The translations under genes and the position numbers were made by a program. From Larix sibirica (Eukaryota; Streptophyta; Pinopsida; Pinales; Pinaceae): a stretch of 10,443 bases of DNA. The notes beneath the pieces were generated by a model. The model worked only from the letters and a program-made list of their open reading frames with translations, did no database searches and was not told where the DNA came from. Shown piece after piece: positions 7,850 to 10,443 of this stretch. The first letter of the stretch is position 1; each line of letters starts with the position of its first letter. Location of the stretch: contig NWUY0300011105.1 in NCBI GenBank assembly GCA_004151065.3, positions 76,945 through 87,387 on the forward strand, given 5' to 3'.

Positions 7850-8575
7850 AAGAATCCCGTGAGTGACCTTCGACTGTAGATTTAGGGATCCTATCACATC
7901 TCAGTTGTTGGTGCAAGTGCCCTTCATTCTAGGGCTCTCTCATCTCCTTTTGCATGAATGAGTTTGTTTAACTGATCAAACTTTCCCAATGTAATCTTGA
8001 TCGTTTGCGGCAATGTCACTTGTGCCAGATCCCGATCACCTTCCCTTGTGCAAATGGGCGCGATCTAATGATCTTGAATGCCCAATGAAATCTCAACAGT
8101 TTGTAACGTCGTCCTCTATGTTAAACTCTGTGTACTTATCCTTGCATGAATGGACAAGATCTATTGATCTACGGGATGCAATCTAATTCTGGTCGTTCAT
8201 GCATTACCTCTCTTGATAATGCTTGATCACCTTTTCTTGCACGAATGTCCACGATTTATCGAACTTGATGTCCAGGTTTGATTTCAACTCTTCATGTAGA
8301 AACCCTTATGTTAAAGAACGTGCACATTCTCTTACGTGAATGGTCACGATTTATTGATCTCGATGCCGCAATTTAATCTCAGTTGTTCCCGACATGACCC
8401 TTTGTGAGAAGCTCCGATCACATTGGTTCGTGCATATGGTCAAGATGGATTGATCTAACTTGCATGATTTAATCTCAAACATTCACGCAGGGACCGCACG
8501 ACCACCTCCCTTTGTGCAAGTGCAAATGATCATGAATCGACTATCCTGATCGTTCAACAAAATCTCTGATTATCC
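7850..8575. repeat. Degenerate tandem array, about 8 units of 95-96 bp
   Basis: A landmark resembling (T)GCATGAATGG recurs with its GAATG-equivalent at 7861, 7956, 8052, 8148, 8243, 8338, 8434 and 8524. The steps are 95, 96, 96, 95, 95, 96 and 90 bp. A second landmark, GATCT or GATTT followed by a (T)TGATCT-like partner, sits 10 bp downstream in units 8052-8434. A third, ATCTCA or a close variant, sits 37-38 bp downstream in all eight units. Units differ by many substitutions, so the array is old, yet the length is kept almost exactly. Stops occur in the frames I checked, so a protein repeat is unlikely. It lies between two palindrome clusters, inside the candidate minus-strand LTR. Confidence 0.8.
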
Positions 8576-8607
8576 ACAACATAAACTAGATTTTTAATTT
8601 TTTTCCC

Positions 8608-8700
8608 TTCATACGTGGATGCCACATACGTGTACACCCAATCCACGTGGCTCCTCCATTTGTACCTCCTATCCACATGGAATTTCAGTGGCCACATCAA
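8608..8700. repeat. Second CACGTG palindrome cluster, right of the array
   Basis: TACGTGGATGCCACATACGTG, the perfect palindrome CCACGTGG (8643-8650), TCCACATGG and GTGGCCACATC follow one another within 90 bp. Read on the minus strand, parts (ATGTGGCATCCACGTATG, GATGTGGCC, CCATGTGG) resemble the cluster at 7690-7790, so the two may form an imperfect inverted pair around the 95-bp array. Motifs of this kind are ABRE/G-box-like in plants, but use as a promoter element is inference. Confidence 0.5.
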
Positions 8701-9249
8701 AATTTTCCAAATTTTTGAATTTTCATTAATATGCAAATTTTTAACTATGCAAAAGGTGGATAACATGAAATTTACATCTAGTGTTTCTCCAGACGTAGTT
8801 TTTTGGTCCATTAATAGAGCTTATATTTTTTTTTGGATAGTGTTTGAATTTTGCTTGAATTTTTTAGAATTGAGTTTGCTCATTTATGAATTTTTATCAC
8901 CATCTTCCATGCTAGTTCTAAAAATAACATTTGGGCATTCATTTAAAAATCCCACCTTAAGATAATAGAATCAATAAAGGTTTAATTAAGATACTCTTAT
9001 AAATATGGCTTTAGGGAACTTAACATGAAATCACTATCTTCCTCTTAGCCCCCTTTTCACTTCTCCCACTTGTGGAATCATAGCCCCCATCTATTCATCA
9101 TCCTTCTTCATATGCAGCCATTAGATATTTTATATTCAATATCAAATGTACATATTTACAACATCTTTGGTCATCCTAGACAATTTGTGTCCATATTTTA
9201 GCCCTTTGCATCATTACATACATCATGGGGTCCAACATGGGGTGTTACA
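8701..9249. other. Right part of the candidate LTR (U3 on the minus strand)
   Basis: The sequence is T-rich to 8960, followed by a TATA motif at 8997-9005 and pyrimidine-rich DNA. It closes with two CATGGGGTCCAACATGGGG-like repeats (CATGGGG at about 9224-9230 and 9237-9243) before GGTGTTACA at 9241-9249. A 116-codon open frame at 8615-8965 (+) encodes a hydrophobic, motif-free peptide and is probably a product of T-richness. Confidence 0.4.
8997..9005 (-). promoter_or_regulatory. Candidate TATA box of the minus-strand LTR
   Basis: TTATAAATA on the + strand reads TATTTATAA on the minus strand. It lies about 245 bp inside the LTR edge at 9249, a usual U3 distance. The support is motif and position only, and the + strand reading is an equally good TATA sequence. 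Confidence 0.3.
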
Positions 9250-9610
9250 CTGAACATCACCTCTACACCTGTGTTGACCTAAAGTTTGATGAGCTTTGCA
9301 GCAAGACAAATGGAAGAAACAATTTGTTAGTAGTAGTGAGATAGAGGGTTTAGAACATGCCTTTGCCACCAATTTCAAGGGAAAAGGTAAATGGACCAAG
9401 AAGAAAGGTCAAGACGACGAAGACGATGCCACATGGAGTTAGAAGACCATCACTCGTCACTACTGTGGCAAGGAAAACCATATGAAGAAGTTCTGCAGAA
9501 AGAGGCTAGATGAACATAAAACTAACAAGGGAGGGTCTGAACAAAAGGCTCATGTTGCAAAAGATACAAATGAGGAGTTAGCCTTCTATGCATCTATACT
9601 AAGTAGATGA
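9250..9610 (+). pseudogene. Copia gag C-terminus with zinc knuckle, broken
   Basis: Gag coats the element RNA, and its CX2CX4HX4C knuckle binds nucleic acid. A FDELCSK block (about 9279-9300) is followed by a frameshift. An open stretch from 9335 then reads SEIEGLEHAF, a lysine-rich KGKGKWTKKK segment, and the acidic GQDDEDDATW, and it runs into a stop at 9440. Downstream, in the same frame, comes the knuckle: the first Cys is Arg (CGT at 9455), while the Cys at 9464, His at 9479 and Cys at 9494 remain. The frame ends at a TGA (9608-9610). Loss of the first zinc ligand and the two stops rule out function. Confidence 0.85.
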
Positions 9611-9637
9611 TACAAAGGAGGAGTCAGCCTTCTATGC
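9563..9637 (+). repeat. 46-bp tandem duplication inside gag/protease
   Basis: The block GATACAAATGAGGAGTTAGC... at 9563 recurs as GATACAAAGGAGGAGTCAGC... at 9609, an offset of 46 bp. The shared part is about 29 bp with two mismatches, and both copies end in CCTTCTATGC. Because 46 is not a multiple of three, the second copy is read in a different frame from the first, and the protease that follows is in that second frame. Confidence 0.75.
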
Positions 9638-9830
9638 TAAGCAACCAACATACAAACCTTGGTCATTTGCTTGGTACATCAACTTAGGTGCATTTTTCCA
9701 TTTCACCAATAGATAGGACTGGTCCACAGAGTACACTCCTAATGTATCTAAAGATTCAATGATCTTTGGTGGTGGTGATGAGTACATGGTCGTTGAGAAA
9801 TGAAATGTTTAGATTTTATTTGGAGAAACA
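9610..9830 (+). pseudogene. Copia aspartic protease region, active site lost
   Basis: The protease would process the Gag-Pol polyprotein. After the duplicated ESAFYA block the frame reads PTYKPWSFAWYINLGAFFHF. In copia elements the WYIDSGA motif holds the catalytic Asp, whereas here it is WYINLGA (9672-9692): Asp is Asn and Ser is Leu. FTNR is followed by a stop at 9714-9716, then DWSTEYTP and a GGGDEYMVVE segment that ends in a stop after 9800. The protease C-terminus is frameshifted relative to this, near 9800-9830. Confidence 0.85.
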
Positions 9831-10290
9831 TGTTGATTTTCCATAATGTGCATTATGTGCCAGGTATGGAGCTTAATTTGCAATGAATTAGTCAGATTAT
9901 GAGACACTATCCCCAACTTGCTATCAACTTTAGTGATCATAAATGCCATGTAGTTGACAAGAAGATTGAGAATACCATTGCTAATGGTGTGGAGGATCAT
10001 GGACTATTCAGGCTAGTTGATAGTAGATAGGTCAAAGTACATGTATTGGTAGTCAAGAATACATCAAAAATCAATACACTCTGGCATTAGTGGTATGGGC
10101 ACCTCAACCCACCCTCAACCTCACCTACTTCTCTTAGTTGGATCGAGAGAATTTGGTAGATGGACTTCCATACATCCAGTAGAATATTTAGGGAGTACTC
10201 AGAGCTTGCTAGGCAAGGAGTAGCTCGGAACGCCATTTGATGAAGGAAAAACTTGAAGAGTAACCAAAGTCCTTTACCTGGTTCATTGCA
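9830..10290 (+). pseudogene. Copia GAG-pre-integrase and integrase zinc finger, broken
   Basis: The frame reads HNVHYVPGMELNL, a block typical of the protease-integrase junction. After a stop it continues ISQIMRHYPQL, then GVEDHGLFRLVD, then a further stop, then TLWH-stop-WYGHLN (10079-10108). LWHxRYGHL is the GAG-pre-integrase/zinc-finger landmark, in which Gln has become a stop (10088-10090) and Arg is Trp. RENLVDGLP, GVLRAC and, in another frame, FDEGKT-stop-RVTKVLYLVH complete the region up to the start of the catalytic core. In the CxxC pair the first Cys is Leu (10198-10200) and the second Cys is kept (10207-10209). Both His ligands remain (10085, 10100). The integrase core is not found. 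Confidence 0.85.
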
Positions 10291-10443
10291 CCGAGAGTAG
10301 CGAGGTGCTCTACTACCGAGTATGGGAGAGATGTTGTTATGCGTAACATTTTGTAATGTTATGTAACATGTCGTTTCCATAAAAAAAGAAGTAAACATGT
10401 AAAGATGCCGGCTTAAAAAAAAAATTATATTGATTTCATCTTA
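10291..10443. other. Unassigned tail with overlapping hairpins
   Basis: Copia similarity stops at about 10290 and no other element is recognised. TAACATT-TTGT-AATGTTA (10344-10361) and ATGTTA-TG-TAACAT (10356-10369) are two overlapping perfect inverted repeats that share ATGTTA. A short A-rich run follows at 10416-10425. No gene is seen. Confidence 0.45.

Larger units (their letters stand above)
6612..9249 (-). mobile_element. Possible long LTR of a Ty3/gypsy-like element, minus strand
   Basis: The right edge reads TGTAACACCCC on the minus strand, the familiar start of many plant gypsy-type LTRs, and it abuts a sharp change to copia gag sequence at 9250. On the minus strand a TATTTATAA box (complement of 8997-9005) lies about 245 bp in, as expected for U3. 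The other edge is placed at a CA next to a degenerate primer-binding site, giving 2638 bp with TG...CA ends. That is long, but within what large plant LTRs reach. No coding sequence is seen inside, although it contains repeat arrays as some long LTRs do. The right edge is fairly well supported and the left edge weakly. It might instead be a shorter LTR plus other debris. Confidence 0.4.
9250..10290 (+). mobile_element. Ty1/copia retrotransposon fragment: 3' gag to integrase N-terminus
   Basis: A gag C-terminus with a zinc knuckle, an aspartic protease motif, a GAG-pre-integrase domain and the integrase HHCC zinc finger follow in the copia order. Several frames and numerous stops are involved. 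The 5' part (LTR, primer site and most of gag) is absent, because sequence recognisable as gag begins right after the LTR edge at 9249. Similarity ends near 10290, in the linker between the zinc finger and the catalytic core, so the integrase core, RT and RNase H are not seen in this window. A gag-to-integrase order without RT before integrase is diagnostic of copia rather than gypsy. Confidence 0.9.

Noticed and set aside
7850-8575. CRISPR-like array or coding repeat
   Set aside because: Units are degenerate throughout, without identical repeats and unique spacers. The frames checked contain stops, and the context is plant retrotransposon DNA.
8615-8965. 116-codon hydrophobic frame on the + strand
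   Set aside because: The hydrophobicity follows from T-rich codons, it lacks any motif, and it lies in non-coding LTR-like DNA beginning in a palindrome cluster.
10087-10398. 103-codon frame on the minus strand
   Set aside because: It is antisense to the well-supported copia integrase region and runs past its end. It is a shadow of the coding strand.

Overview
The window looks like nuclear DNA from a large, repeat-rich plant genome. It is AT-rich, no host exon set can be recognised, and every protein similarity belongs to a plant retrotransposon. The mix of old Ty1/copia, LINE and long-LTR debris broken by many stops and frameshifts is what gymnosperm (for example conifer) intergenic DNA usually looks like. 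That lineage is an inference from memory of such sequences, not a search result. Nothing here looks bacterial or viral, and I see no tRNA, rRNA, CRISPR array or intact gene.

Layout, left to right. (1) 1-205 is the probable 3' tail of an LTR retrotransposon, ending in a short purine tract. (2) 206-483 is a probable 3' LTR (TG...CA, TATA box, 18-bp perfect palindrome). (3) 484-3294 has no recognisable gene but holds a diverged 178-bp tandem duplication (1103-1458) and an array of about seven palindromic units of 20-30 bp (2017-2176). (4) 3295-about 6110 is a decayed L1-type LINE ORF2 on the + strand: apurinic endonuclease, linker, reverse transcriptase and part of the C-terminal region, spread over all three frames. 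(5) 6299-6572 is an AT-rich stretch with a repeated block of about 95 bp. (6) 6612-9249 may be one long LTR on the minus strand. Its 9249 edge reads TGTAACACCCC on the minus strand, and it contains a strictly phased tandem array of about eight units of 95-96 bp (7850-8575) flanked by two clusters of CACGTG-like palindromes. (7) 9250-about 10290 is the 3' part of a Ty1/copia gag plus protease, GAG-pre-integrase and integrase zinc finger on the + strand, starting abruptly at the LTR edge. (8) 10291-10443 is unassigned.

The best reading is nested, mutually truncated retroelements. The minus-strand LTR sits directly against mid-gag of the copia element, and the LINE lies beyond it. None of the elements can encode a working enzyme: the LINE has lost key residues in both endonuclease and RT, and the copia protease and zinc-finger residues are replaced. 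I found no novel functional system. The most unusual structure is the pair of repeat arrays (7850-8575 and 2017-2176), neither of which is explained by a coding sequence.
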